DNA of 64,000 nt. Origin: Haloterrigena turkmenica DSM 5511. Its GTDB lineage: Archaea; Halobacteriota; Halobacteria; Halobacteriales; Natrialbaceae. The notes beneath the pieces are model-generated. The model worked only from the letters and a program-made list of their open reading frames with translations. It was not told the origin of the DNA and ran no database searches. Each line of letters begins with the position of its first letter. The first letter of the stretch is position 1. The translations under genes and the position numbers were made by a program. The stretch spans positions 1,054,001 to 1,118,000 of the forward strand of contig NC_013743.1 in NCBI RefSeq assembly GCF_000025325.1, given 5' to 3'. Below, piece by piece: positions 46,248 through 56,200 of this stretch.

Positions 46248-46352
46248 TGATCGATCCTCTGGCATCTGCCGGTGTCTATTCGATTGCGGCGTCGATAACA
46301 CGCATATAGCTGCCGGTCAGTTCCGAGCGACTGGGAGTTCCGACGGCCAGAA

Positions 46353-46823
46353 TTAGAGTTCGACGCCGCTGGGAATCAGGCTGTGTTGGCGAAGCAGATT
46401 GCCTTCGTCGTCGTAGACGAGAAAGGTCCGTTTGTCGTAGGTGACGAAGCTGTCACCGTCCAGCGTGATTTCGACCTCGTAGCGGCCGTCGTCCTCGGTC
46501 GCGTCCTCCCCGTAGCCCCGGGCTGCCTTGATGAACTGGAGGACATCGTCGGCGTCCTCGTTGAGTTCGAGAATGAACTCGCCGGTGACCCGGTTGGTCA
46601 CGCTGACGACGCCCGCGGTGTCGGCATCTAGCGGTTCCTGCAGTCGGAGTGAAACGTCGGTCTCCGACGCCTCGAGAACGTCGCCGTCGGGGCCGGTAAG
46701 GCGCTCGCGAAGCATCGTTTCCGGGCCGGTAAAGTCGATCGATACCGAGGGTTTGCTCGGCTCGCCGTCGGTTTCGACCCAGTCGATATTGCTGACATCT
46801 AATGTGAAATGCTCGCGCCTCAT
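46353..46823 (-). CDS. DUF5793-type haloarchaeal protein
   Basis: A 156-residue cytoplasmic protein starting 'MRREHFTLDVSNIDWVETDG', with 'PSVSIDFTGPETMLRERLTG', 'VVSVTNRVTGEFILELNEDA' and 'FVTYDKRTFLVYDDEGNLLR'. This matches a small conserved haloarchaeal family without known function. A start seven codons upstream would give no family match. It is divergent from pilB-like gene. Confidence 0.78.
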   Translation of the reverse strand: MRREHFTLDVSNIDWVETDGEPSKPSVSIDFTGPETMLRERLTGPDGDVLEASETDVSLRLQEPLDADTAGVVSVTNRVTGEFILELNEDADDVLQFIKAARGYGEDATEDDGRYEVEITLDGDSFVTYDKRTFLVYDDEGNLLRQHSLIPSGVEL

Positions 46824-47109
46824 TCCGTACCCGTGACTTCGCACTCACACCGTATCAACTTGACGTCCTTCCCATGACTTTCGCCGTGGGCGTTCCCTCG
46901 TATTCCCCGTACCGCACGACCGATCGGTGAGCCCTCCAATCGAGTTCCCGATGTCGCCGAGGAACGTGTCGCCGACGACTCGTTCGAGGCCCGATCGAAC
47001 GGCCATCTCACTTATGCCCCTCGCCGCGCGACATGCCACGAGAACGACCCCGCTCGCGAGTCGCGTCGACCCGCGGTCTCCGCCCGCGCACTCGCGAGCC
47101 GACTCCATC

Positions 47110-48885
47110 ATGCCCGACCAGCGCGATACCGACCCGGTCGATTCGATCGCAGCCGACGGGAGCAACGGCGACAGTGTCGGCGGCCGCCTCGAGTCGACGT
47201 TCGCCGGCGCCCGCCGAACGCTCCGCCGACTCCGCGAGACGCTTCGGGGCTCGGAGGTTCGGGTGACGAACTACGATCCGGCGGCACACGGCCCGCTGGT
47301 GACGTTCGACGGAATCGACGGCCTCGAGGAAGTCGACTGCTACTGGGTCGACGCGCCGTTTTCGTTCGTCACGATCGGCCGCGACCGATCCGCGAACGAG
47401 CACCGCTATCACGCCGTCGAGCCGACGCTGCGGGACGACGAGGCGAACCTGCTCGAGACGCTGTTCGAGGACGTCCGCGATCCCCTGCTCTACCGCGAGG
47501 ACGAGCGAAGCGATGCCCCGGAGCCGCGAGCCGCGAGTCGCGAGGACGAGGTCGAGGCGCTCCTGCGGGAGACGATCCGCGAGTACCTCGAGCGCTACGG
47601 CGCCGAGATCGACGCGGCCACGTTCTATCGGCTCTTCTACTACGTCCACCGGAATTTCCGGGGCTACGGGCGCCTCGAGCCGATCATGCACGACCCGCAC
47701 GTCGAGGACATCTCGTGTGACGGCTACGACCTCCCGATCTTCGTCTACCACGACGAGTACGCCGACATCGAGACGAACGTCGCCTTCGGCGCGGACGAAC
47801 TCGACGGCTTCGTCGTGCGCCTCGCCCAGCACTCGGGGCGGCACATCTCCATCGGCGATCCGATGGTCGAGACGACGCTACCCGACGGCTCGCGCGCGGA
47901 ACTGGCGCTGGGCAGAGAGGTAACCCCGCGCGGTTCGGCCTTTACCGTCCGAAAGTACGCCGACGAGCCGTTCACGCCGATCGATCTGCTCGAGTACGGC
48001 ACCTTCAGCGTCGAGCAGTTGGCCTACCTCTGGCTGGCGATCGAGCACAACAAGAGCCTCATCTTCGCCGGCGGGACGGCCTCGGGGAAGACGACGAGCA
48101 TGAACGCCGTCTCGATGTTCATTCCGCCGCGCGCGAAGGTGTTGACCATCGAGGACACCCGCGAACTCCAGCTCTCTCACGACAACTGGCTCTCCTCGGT
48201 CACCCGCGAGCGCATCCACGAGGGAAAAGACGTCACGATGTACGACCTCCTGCGCTCGGCGCTGCGCCACCGTCCGGAGTACATCGTCGTCGGCGAGGTC
48301 CGCGGCGAGGAGGCGATGACCCTCTTTCAGGCGATGAACACCGGCCACACGACCTACTCGACGATGCACGCCGATTCGGTCCAGACGGCGATCAATCGTT
48401 TGGAGAACGAGCCGATCGACGTTCCCCGCCCGATGGTCGGCAGCCTCGACATCCTCTCGGTGCAGACGCTGACCCGCCTCGACGACGGCCGCGTCCGCCG
48501 GAACAAGGTGTTGGCTGAGATCGACGGTATCGACCAGCGGACGGGCGAACTCGACTACTCGACGGCCTACACCTGGGAGGGCGACACCGACACGTTCCGG
48601 TCGTCGGGCAGCGCCGTCCTCGAGGAGATCCGGGACGAGCGCGGCTGGGGCCAGCGCGAGTTGCTCGCCGAACGCGAGCGCCGCGAGCGCTTCCTCGAGT
48701 ACCTGCAGGTGAACGGGATCACCGACTACCGGCGCTTTACCGCACTGGTCAACGAGTACTACGCCGATCGGGAGGGCGTCCTCGAGCGGATCGGTGCGGC
48801 GGACGTCGATGCCGGAACCGAGACCGACTCCGACCGGCCGTCCGGAACCGATACCGACCGACCGGTCGAGACCGACGGGATCTGA
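47110..48885 (+). CDS. Type IV pilus/secretion ATPase (PilB/VirB11 family)
   Basis: A 591-residue motor ATPase for assembly of archaeal type IV pilus-like fibres. The N-terminal domain ends with 'VHRNFRGYGRLEPIMHDPHV' and 'EDISCDGYDLPIFVYHDEY'. The motor domain has Walker A 'GGTASGKTTS' (K327), the Asp box 'TIEDTRELQL', Walker B 'YIVVGEVRGEEA' and His box 'TGHTTYSTMHADS'. The ATG at 47110 precedes the conserved part; the in-frame extension upstream looks non-coding. Its partner membrane gene follows. No pilin gene is seen in the window. Confidence 0.93.
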   Translation: MPDQRDTDPVDSIAADGSNGDSVGGRLESTFAGARRTLRRLRETLRGSEVRVTNYDPAAHGPLVTFDGIDGLEEVDCYWVDAPFSFVTIGRDRSANEHRYHAVEPTLRDDEANLLETLFEDVRDPLLYREDERSDAPEPRAASREDEVEALLRETIREYLERYGAEIDAATFYRLFYYVHRNFRGYGRLEPIMHDPHVEDISCDGYDLPIFVYHDEYADIETNVAFGADELDGFVVRLAQHSGRHISIGDPMVETTLPDGSRAELALGREVTPRGSAFTVRKYADEPFTPIDLLEYGTFSVEQLAYLWLAIEHNKSLIFAGGTASGKTTSMNAVSMFIPPRAKVLTIEDTRELQLSHDNWLSSVTRERIHEGKDVTMYDLLRSALRHRPEYIVVGEVRGEEAMTLFQAMNTGHTTYSTMHADSVQTAINRLENEPIDVPRPMVGSLDILSVQTLTRLDDGRVRRNKVLAEIDGIDQRTGELDYSTAYTWEGDTDTFRSSGSAVLEEIRDERGWGQRELLAERERRERFLEYLQVNGITDYRRFTALVNEYYADREGVLERIGAADVDAGTETDSDRPSGTDTDRPVETDGI

Positions 48886-48890
48886 TCACC

Positions 48891-48965
48891 GTGACTCCGT
48901 CGAACTTCCTGCCGCTCGCGGTCGCCGCGCTCTGTTGTGCGCCGGTCCTGGCTGCCAGATACCAC
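48891..48965 (+). pseudogene. N-terminal remnant of pilC-like gene
   Basis: A GTG five bases after the pilB-like stop opens 'TPSNFLPLAVAALCCAPVLA', a plausible first membrane segment of a PilC protein. This frame then runs into a reading of DNA that, one frame over, codes for the first conserved T2SF helix. Intact archaeal PilC proteins have roughly 100-150 further residues between these points. I read it as the left side of an internal deletion with frame change. Confidence 0.4.
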
Positions 48966-50547
48966 ACCGGTATCGACCGTCGCCTTCCTCTACGCCCTCT
49001 CGCGCAGCGGCATGGCCTTCCCGAAGGTAATCCGGGTCGTCGCCGCCCACGAGGCGACCTACGGCGAGGCCGCCGAGGAGTTCGACGTCGCGGTCCGAAA
49101 CATGGACACCTTCGGCGTCGACGTAGTCACCGCACTCCAGACGATGGGGCGGCGCTCGCCGAGCCCCCAGTTCCGCGAGTTCAGCGAAAACCTGGTTAGC
49201 GTCCTCCAGAGCGGCCACAGCCTCTTGGATTTCCTCGAGCGCCAGTATCGCGATTACCAGGAGGAAGCCGAGTCCCACCAGGAGCGGACCCTCGGACTGC
49301 TCTCGACGCTCGCCGAAGCCTACGTGACGGTGCTGGTCGCGGGTCCGCTCTTTCTCATCACGATCCTCGTCGTCATCGGGATCGCCGTCGGCGACACGCT
49401 CGAGCCGCTGCGGGCGCTGATCTACCTCATCCTGCCCATTGGCAACCTCGCGTTCGTGATCTATCTGGGCGTCGTCACCGACAAGCTGACGCCCGGCTCG
49501 GCGGCAACGGACTCGAGCGAAGCTCCGTCGCTGGATCTCCCGGGCGACATTGCGCGTGAGGCCCGACCCGACGGCGGAGCCGCCGGTAGCGGCGCCGTCG
49601 GTGCCGACAGTCACCCGAACGTCAAACGCCTCCGGTACTACCGGCGGCTCCGCGGTCTGCGAGAACGGTTCGGAAACCCCGTCAGGACGCTGCTCGAGCG
49701 CCCGACGCTCTCGCTCGCGATCACCGTTCCGATCGCCCTCGCGGGCGTGCTGTGGCAGTTCCCGGCGGCGCTCGAGGGAGGGTTCGACGTCGCGGCGATC
49801 GACGACGCGATCGCGGTGGGGCTGCTGGTCGTCCTGACCGGTTTCGCGATCCCGTACGAGGGGCACCGTCGCCGGATCGACGCCGTTGAGGCGGCCGTCC
49901 CGGACCTGCTCGACCGACTCGCGAGCGTCAACGAGGCCGGCATGTCGCTGGTCTCGGCGGTCGACTACGTCCGCGGCTCTGAGCTGGGGCCGCTCGGCGC
50001 CGAACTCGATCGCGTCTGGGCGGACGTCCAGTGGGGCGCCGACCTCCAGACCGCGTTCGCCCGACTCGAGCGGCGGGTGCGAACCCGGACGACCGCCCGC
50101 GTCGTGACCCTGCTCACCGAGGCGATGAACGCGAGCGGGAACCTCGCGACCGTGCTCCGGATCGCCGCCCGGCAGGCCGCGGCCGACCGGCGCCTCGAGC
50201 GCGAGCGAAAGCAGGCGATGGTCGAGTACACCATCGTCGTCTACGTCTCGTATCTGGTCTTCCTGTTTATCATCGCGGTGCTCGCGGCGTCTCTACTGCC
50301 AAACCTGCCCGCAGAAGGGGCCGATACCGCGACCGCCACCGGTAGCTCCGCCGTCGGCGGACTCGGCGGCTTCTCGGCGTCCGACCGGGCGACCTACGAC
50401 ACGCTGTTCTACCACGCGACGCTCGTTCAGGGCCTGCTGTCGGGGCTGATCGCCGGCCAGTTGAGTACGGGCGATGTCAGGAGCGGGGCGAAACACGCCG
50501 CCGTCATGGTCGGGCTGTCGGTCCTCCTCTTCGCCGTCATCGTCTGA
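48937..50547 (+). CDS. PilC/TadC-like pilus membrane platform, N-terminus disrupted
   Basis: A 536-residue membrane protein with two T2SF domains. The first begins at 'STVAFLYALSRSGMAFPKVI' (residue 13 on) and ends in helices 'VTVLVAGPLFLITILVVIGI'; the second contains 'DLLDRLASVNEAGMSLVSAV' and 'TLLTEAMNASGNLATVLRIA', then C-terminal helices ending 'AAVMVGLSVLLFAVIV'. The start is uncertain: GTG at 48937 gives a short odd leader, and ATG at 49012 would cut the domain. The usual membrane region before the first T2SF domain is missing. It may still work as a short form or be inactive. Confidence 0.7.
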   Translation: MRRSWLPDTTPVSTVAFLYALSRSGMAFPKVIRVVAAHEATYGEAAEEFDVAVRNMDTFGVDVVTALQTMGRRSPSPQFREFSENLVSVLQSGHSLLDFLERQYRDYQEEAESHQERTLGLLSTLAEAYVTVLVAGPLFLITILVVIGIAVGDTLEPLRALIYLILPIGNLAFVIYLGVVTDKLTPGSAATDSSEAPSLDLPGDIAREARPDGGAAGSGAVGADSHPNVKRLRYYRRLRGLRERFGNPVRTLLERPTLSLAITVPIALAGVLWQFPAALEGGFDVAAIDDAIAVGLLVVLTGFAIPYEGHRRRIDAVEAAVPDLLDRLASVNEAGMSLVSAVDYVRGSELGPLGAELDRVWADVQWGADLQTAFARLERRVRTRTTARVVTLLTEAMNASGNLATVLRIAARQAAADRRLERERKQAMVEYTIVVYVSYLVFLFIIAVLAASLLPNLPAEGADTATATGSSAVGGLGGFSASDRATYDTLFYHATLVQGLLSGLIAGQLSTGDVRSGAKHAAVMVGLSVLLFAVIV

Positions 50548-50653
50548 AACTCTGACGAGACGGACGTCTCGCTGCCCTCGCAGAAGCGTTGCTCCCGCTC
50601 AACGGCAGCCGCTTCGGGCCGTCCGCGGTGGCCAGACCAGCCAGCCGGCACGG

Positions 50654-50769
50654 GTGGGACTGAAAGGGGCGATCCGCTGGCGCCGGCACCAGTGGATCGG
50701 GGCTTTCGGTGGGACTGGAAGGGGCTGACACGCTCGATCCTGAAAGGTCGAGCGTGTCAGGGGCTTTCG
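50654..50769. repeat. Two tandem units: constant 16-mer plus variable hairpin
   Basis: Unit 1 (50654-50708) is 'GTGGGACTGAAAGGGG', then an 11-bp hairpin (5070-50680 offset, i.e. 50670-50680 with 50689-50699, one G-T), then 'GGCTTTCG'. Unit 2 (50709-50769) is 'GTGGGACTGGAAGGGG', then a perfect 13-bp hairpin (50725-50737 with 50748-50760, 10-base loop), then 'GGCTTTCG'. The flanks are constant while stem sequences differ entirely, so pairing rather than sequence is kept. The 264-base gap between pilC and the methyltransferase gene holds little else. Confidence 0.75.
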
Positions 50770-50811
50770 CGTTGCGAACGGTTTTTGCGCGTTCCCCGAC
50801 GAACACCGACG

Positions 50812-51528
50812 ATGGCCGAGGAGCAGGAGTCCGACCTCGAGGACGACGCCGACGCACAGCGACGGGCCGCCGTCCGCGACACCTACGACCGCATCGCCGA
50901 CCACTTCGCGTCCACGCGAGAGTACGCCTGGCCCGAAGTCGAGGCGTTCGTCGGGGCGATGGCCGGCGATCTCGAGACCGACGGGAGCGATTCCCCCGTC
51001 GGACTGGACCTCGGCTGTGGCAATTGTCGGCACGCCGAACTGCTGGCCGCCCACTGCGGGACCGTCGTCGGCCTCGACGCCAGCCGGGGGCTCCTCGAGA
51101 CCGGGCGCGAACGTGCGCTCGAGCGCGGATTCGAGGTCGCGCTCTGTCAGGGCGACGCCGGACGGTTGCCGTTAGCGGGCGATAGCATCGACGTCGCCGT
51201 CTACGTCGCGACGCTCCATCACCTGCCGACCCGGCGCGCCCGACGCGACAGCCTCGACGAACTCGCGCGAGTCCTCGCGCCGGGGGGCCGCGCCCTCGTC
51301 AGCGCGTGGTCGACCGCCCACGACCGCTTCGACGCCGACGAGGGGTTCGACACCACCGTCGAGTGGACCCTCCCCGGCGGCGAAACCGTCGATCGCTTCT
51401 ACCACATCTACGCGCCCGACGAGTTCGAGGCCGCCCTCGAGGCCAGCGCGCTCGAGGTAGTCGAGTGGGAACTCTCGAGCGGCAACTGTTACGCGACGGT
51501 GACCGCGGCCGGCAGCGACCCGCGGTAA
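50812..51528 (+). CDS. Trm9/ALKBH8-like tRNA methyltransferase
   Basis: A 238-residue class I methyltransferase closest in pattern to Trm9, which methylates modified wobble uridine in tRNA. Diagnostic pieces are 'YDRIADHFASTREYAWPEVE', SAM motif 'GLDLGCGNCRHAELL', 'GDAGRLPLAGDSIDVAVYVA' and 'LHHLPTRRAR'. In eukaryotes and archaea Trm9-type enzymes need Trm112, which is coded at 38654. The ATG at 50812 starts the conserved acidic leader; codons upstream run into the hairpin repeats and are not coding. The tRNA target is inferred from the family. Confidence 0.85.
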   Translation: MAEEQESDLEDDADAQRRAAVRDTYDRIADHFASTREYAWPEVEAFVGAMAGDLETDGSDSPVGLDLGCGNCRHAELLAAHCGTVVGLDASRGLLETGRERALERGFEVALCQGDAGRLPLAGDSIDVAVYVATLHHLPTRRARRDSLDELARVLAPGGRALVSAWSTAHDRFDADEGFDTTVEWTLPGGETVDRFYHIYAPDEFEAALEASALEVVEWELSSGNCYATVTAAGSDPR

Positions 51529-51831
51529 CCCGAACACGATCGGCCGAGAACGGCCGGTTCAGCCGTCTACCGACCGTTTATGACCGGCGAATAAACGCTC
51601 TCCGGCGACGTTTCGGCGAGACAACTAGTAGTTATCATCGCTCGAGACCGGTCGGAGACACCAGTTCGCGAAATCGGTTATAACTGGCTTTTGTCCCCAT
51701 ATGAGTCAAATTTCCGTCTGTCTATCGATCATTTTCCATTCGGAAAATAGAATGAAACTATAATACGGCTCCTAACTCCGTGAATGGGCGACGGGTTTTA
51801 TGCCATCCTCGTCACCAGCGCCGAATGCGCT
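51529..51831. other. Intergenic with hairpin and TATA box
   Basis: Contains a 7-bp hairpin 'ATTTTCC' / 'GGAAAAT' (51731-51748) of unknown role and 'GTTTTATGCC' (51795-51804), a TATA box about 33 bases before the ATG at 51832. Composition is AT-richer than the neighbours. No gene is seen. Confidence 0.5.
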
Positions 51832-52788
51832 ATGACGCGACTCACGCGACGCTCGACGCTGCAGCTCGCAGGCGCATCGCTTGTCGCAGCTACCGTCCCC
51901 GCAGCCGCGTCCGCATCCGAAGACGGCTGGACGACCGTCGAGACCCCCATCGACAGCACGCTCCATGACGTCGCGTACACGGCGACGAACGCCCACGCGG
52001 TCGCCGAGGGTGGCACCGTCCTCGAGCGAACCGACGCCGGCTGGGAGGTCGTCCTGCAGGGCGGCCCGACCGGCAACGGGAACGACCTCTATGGGGTCGA
52101 TACCACCGACGACGGCGAACGGCTCTGGATCGTCGGCGCCAGCGGCGCGATCGGCGAGTACGACGTGACGACGGGCAACCTCGTCGACCGCTCCGCGCCG
52201 AACGACTACACGGCCAACTTCAACGACATCGCCGTCACCGGGCCGGCGGGCGACGCGGACGTCTACGTCGCCGACGACTCCGGCGCGATCCACTACAGCT
52301 TCCAGAACGGCGAGGAAGGTACCTGGGAGTACGTGGTCCCCGGCAGCGGCTCCAGCCTCAAGGCCATCGAGTTCTTCGACGACCGCGCGGGCCACGCCAT
52401 CGACACCAACGGCCGCGTCTACGCCACCGACGACGGCGTCACGTGGAATCCGATCGGCATCGAGGACGCCGACGTCACGTTCTACGGTCTCGACAGCGAC
52501 GCCGCCGACGACGTCACCGTCAGCGGCGGTAACGCCTCGATCTTCGAGTACGACGGTTCGCAATGGGTTCCCGAGAGCCTCGGCGACGCCGACCTCTTCG
52601 ACATCGAGACCGACGGTGACGAGGGGTACACCGTCGGGAGCGGCGGCGTCATCTTCGAACTCGACGGCGGCGAGTGGAGCCTGAATCAGACGCCCGTCGG
52701 CGAGAACCTGCAGGCCGTGGCCGACGGCCCCGTCGCCATCGCCGTCGGCTCCGGCGGCACCGTCCTCGAGCGCTCGAATAGCCACTGA
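51832..52788 (+). CDS. Tat-exported beta-propeller-like protein
   Basis: A 318-residue secreted protein. The signal 'TRRSTLQLAGASLVAATVPA' carries the twin arginines and ends in 'ASASE'. The mature part has about seven repeats of the kind 'LHDVAYTATNAHAVAEGGTV', 'LYGVDTTDDGERLWIVGASG', 'LKAIEFFDDRAGHAIDTNGR' and 'LFDIETDGDEGYTVGSGGVI', the WD40/YVTN/BNR style of blade. It begins and ends with a similar 'GGTVLER' strand, as expected for a closed propeller. The ligand is unknown. The ATG at 51832 fits the TATA spacing; an upstream start would bury the signal. Confidence 0.85.
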   Translation: MTRLTRRSTLQLAGASLVAATVPAAASASEDGWTTVETPIDSTLHDVAYTATNAHAVAEGGTVLERTDAGWEVVLQGGPTGNGNDLYGVDTTDDGERLWIVGASGAIGEYDVTTGNLVDRSAPNDYTANFNDIAVTGPAGDADVYVADDSGAIHYSFQNGEEGTWEYVVPGSGSSLKAIEFFDDRAGHAIDTNGRVYATDDGVTWNPIGIEDADVTFYGLDSDAADDVTVSGGNASIFEYDGSQWVPESLGDADLFDIETDGDEGYTVGSGGVIFELDGGEWSLNQTPVGENLQAVADGPVAIAVGSGGTVLERSNSH

Positions 52789-53091
52789 ACGCCACTGCAG
52801 ACCTGATCGCATGACGGCATCACGATCAATATGGAATTCGTTTCAGTGGCACCTGTAGTCTCGGCCGATCGACCCACTCTCCGCTGCTCCCCTGGTTTCG
52901 TTTTCGCTGTCGGTCCTCCTCCCGGTCCCTCGCCGTTCCGTTGGGCGCGTACTCGAGTGTAGACCCTCGTCTCCTCGAGTCGACCCACGAGTCGATTCGA
53001 TTCGTCCGCTCGTCCACTGCGTGGGACGACGCTCACGCACTCATTTCGTAGTACACGGTAGCGACTCTCGAGATTATATCACTCTAGAATT

Positions 53092-53135
53092 AATTCATGA
53101 ACATTGTTAATAAGATTTGTTGGCTTTCATGAATT
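53092..53135. promoter_or_regulatory. Duplicated TTCATGAA palindrome
   Basis: The 8-base palindrome 'TTCATGAA' occurs at 53094-53101 and 53126-53133, within 'AATTCATGAA' and its inverse 'TTCATGAATT'. Centres are 32 bases apart, about three helical turns, placing both on one DNA face, 55-90 bases upstream of the operon TATA box. This is the usual shape of a paired dimer-binding operator. Confidence 0.45.
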
Positions 53136-53180
53136 CGGAATTCAGGGTTATTAGGGCCTCTAGGCAGCTATCTGCCGTAG

Positions 53181-53190
53181 ACTATAAGTA
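53181..53190 (+). promoter_or_regulatory. TATA box of the tubulin-like operon
   Basis: 'ACTATAAGTA' is centred about 42 bases before the ATG at 53228, which predicts a leader of about 15 bases. No later promoter is seen inside the three-gene run. Confidence 0.6.
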
Positions 53191-53227
53191 ATGCGAACGG
53201 AATTCTCAGACGAATCACGACGATCAT

Positions 53228-56200
53228 ATGAATTTGCCAGAACGAATATTTTCAGTCGGGGGAGCCGGAAAACAGATCGCGTTGGAGTTGCTCGAGTCGG
53301 AGTGGGTGCTTCGCGAGATTCTGCAGCCGCGACCGAATCCGCAGTCCGTGCGCGTAACGATCCTCGATACGGCCGAAGAAGAGGAGAACTCGGATCGGGA
53401 GCGAATCGCCGAGATCCGCGAACGGGTCGCGACGCTGAAATCGGAGCTTCGGGAGACCGGAACCGGTCGCCCCGGCGACGTCTCGATCGAGTACAAGATG
53501 ATCACGCGGAACATCCAGCTCAACGACCAGAACGATCTGATCGGTGAGACGGCGGTTCCGCGGATCGCGGCCGGGAACGGGATGGACGAAGACGACTGGT
53601 GGGTCGAGGAACAGCACATCAACGAGAACCTCGACTTTGCGACCGGCGTCGTCCGGAAGCGAGGGCTCGGGAAGGCCATGTACTACAAGGCCTACGCGGA
53701 GGACGACGAACTGTCGACCTACATCGACCTCCCGGACAAGGGGAAGGTCGCCGTGCTCGCCGGACTCGGCGGCGGAACCGGGTCGGGAATCGTCATCGAT
53801 CTGGCGCGCCACCTCCAGAAGAAACAGCGCACCGCGGAGATCACGCTGTTCGGTATCCTCCCGAACCACACCGAGGGGATCCGAGAGAACGCCAACGCCT
53901 TCGCCGCCCTCTCGGAGCTCGAGTACCTCAACCTGATCGACGAACCCGCGTTCAAGGATCGCGTCCTCCTGCCGATCGATCCGACCGGATTCGACGGTAA
54001 GGGCGGGAACAAGATCCAGAACGGGCAGCTGTTACAGGAGTTCGACGAAGCGATCGTCTACCTGATCGCCGCCTACTACAACACCGTCGGCACCGAGGAT
54101 CCGTTCGCGGACTCGCCGACGTACGCGCCGTTCACGATCGGGATCCCCCAGATCCTCCGGTACAACGTCGAAGCGATCAACGAGGGACGGACTGCCCTTC
54201 GCGAGATCCTCTCGGCCAAGGAGGAAGCCGTGCAGGCCGAGCGCGACATCTACACGCAGATCGAACGGTTCCTCGACAACCACTACGACGGACCCAGCGG
54301 CGAGGGCCTCCGGGACCTCGACCGCGCGGATCTGAACGAGCGGTTCGACGAGCTCCGTTCGCTGCTCGACTTCGAACTGTTCAACGAACTCGAGTACGAG
54401 TCGGTCTCGATCTTCTCGGAGATCATCTCGGACGCCGAAAAGGAGAGCGAGGACATCTCCGAGCGGATCGACATCATTTCGGGGTCGCTCCGCGCCGTCG
54501 ACACCGCCGGCCAGCAGGCCGGGCGGTTCGTCGACAACATCGACGAGAACCTCGCCGAAGCGCTCGAAGCGGACCTGAAGGCGATCGTCCAGCGCCACCG
54601 ACTGCTCGTCCAGAAGCAGTCGATCGACGACAGCCGCGTCAGGGACGCGGTCGAGTACCTCATCAACAACGACGACGGCAGCGGCAACCCCGGCGTGAAA
54701 CTCAACCGCCTCGAGACGCAGCTCTCCGATATCTCCGACCAGCGAGCCCGACTCGAGGACGAACTCGAGGAGACCGTCGAGGAACTCGAGCGACTCGAGG
54801 AGGAGCAGGCCGAGGAGATCGATCGGAAGGTCCGCGACTGGGAACGCGACGTGACCCAGACGCTCGAGCAGTACCAGGCGGTCGACGTCGAGGCCATCCG
54901 CGGCGAACTCTCGGCGCTGACGCGCGAACTCGAGCAGTTCGCGTCGGAGGTCGTCAACGCCCGGAACGACACCGACGTCGATCAGGTTCCGACCCAGGAG
55001 ATCACTCAGCAACTCGACGACATCGAGACCGAACTCGACCGCGTCGGGATCGACTTCCACGAACAGCGCAGCGACATCGAAACGTCGATAGCGGCCCTCA
55101 AGGAGACGCGGAAGGCGGCCCTAACGATGAACACCGAGGCGGGGACCATCGAAAAGCTCACGCCGTGGTCCGGAAAGACCGAGCAGGCGAAGGAGGAGGC
55201 TCACCGTAACTTCCGCGTCCAGAAGAACAAGCTCGACGAGCGAGGCGTGTTCAGCGTCGGTCCGCCGGGTTCCGCGTTCAGCGCGGAGGTCGAGTACGAC
55301 GACGGCGCGATCCTCGACGAGCTGCAGGCGCGAACGCGCGAACTCGAGGACAACATCGTCGACGAACTCGCCCACCGGCTCGAGTCGTTCGGCGCGGACC
55401 GCCGCCGCGAACTCGAATCGGAGCTCGACCACGGTGCCGACTTCGGCCGCCTTCGGGAGATCGCACGCGAGGCGTTCAAAGCCGAAATCGGCGGCACCGA
55501 CGACGTCCGGGAGCGCAAGGCGGAACTCGAAGACGAGCTCGAGGAACTCGAGCGAGAGTACGAGACCTACGAGGCGACGGTCGACCTCTTCGAGGAACTC
55601 AACCAGCGCCGCGAGGCGTACGCGAATCGCATCGCCGAGTTCAACCGGAAGCGCAACGAGTACGACGCGGAAACGTCGACCCGCTCGGTCGCGACCGAGC
55701 GCGACGAGTCGGTGTACGTCAAGAACATCAAGCCCAACGACGTCTTCCGGGCGACCGGCGACGAGGGGATCGGCGACAGCGACCTGTTCAACAGCCGCGA
55801 GGAGAACCAGCGGGTCCACAGCACCCTCGATGATCTCGTCGAGAACGTCTTCAACGAGCAGTACTCCGGGATCAAGAAGCGGAGCTTCAGCAAGGGCCGA
55901 CAGCGGTACAACGATATCAAGGTCCGCGTCGGCGTGTTGAGTCAGGCCGTCCATCAGATCGATCCGGACGCCCTCGACTTCGAGAACCAGTTCAACAGCG
56001 CGTTCGATCTCGGTGCGAGCGGAAACCGCGTCGAGAATCCGTACACGACCTGGCAGCACGATATCGGCGACAGCTGGGACATCGGCGTGAGCGCGTTCAT
56101 CGACGGCATCTTCCTCGACAACCTGCGGAAGATGGTTCAGGCAGACGGCTACCGCTCCGGCTACGAGAAGCGCTGGTCCGAACTGGGCGACGACATCCTC

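Larger units (their letters stand above)
52789..53227. other. Intergenic region before the tubulin-like operon
   Basis: 439 bases. The first 250 are of normal GC with no gene. The last 180 are AT-rich and hold the operator-like palindromes and the TATA box described separately. Confidence 0.5.
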
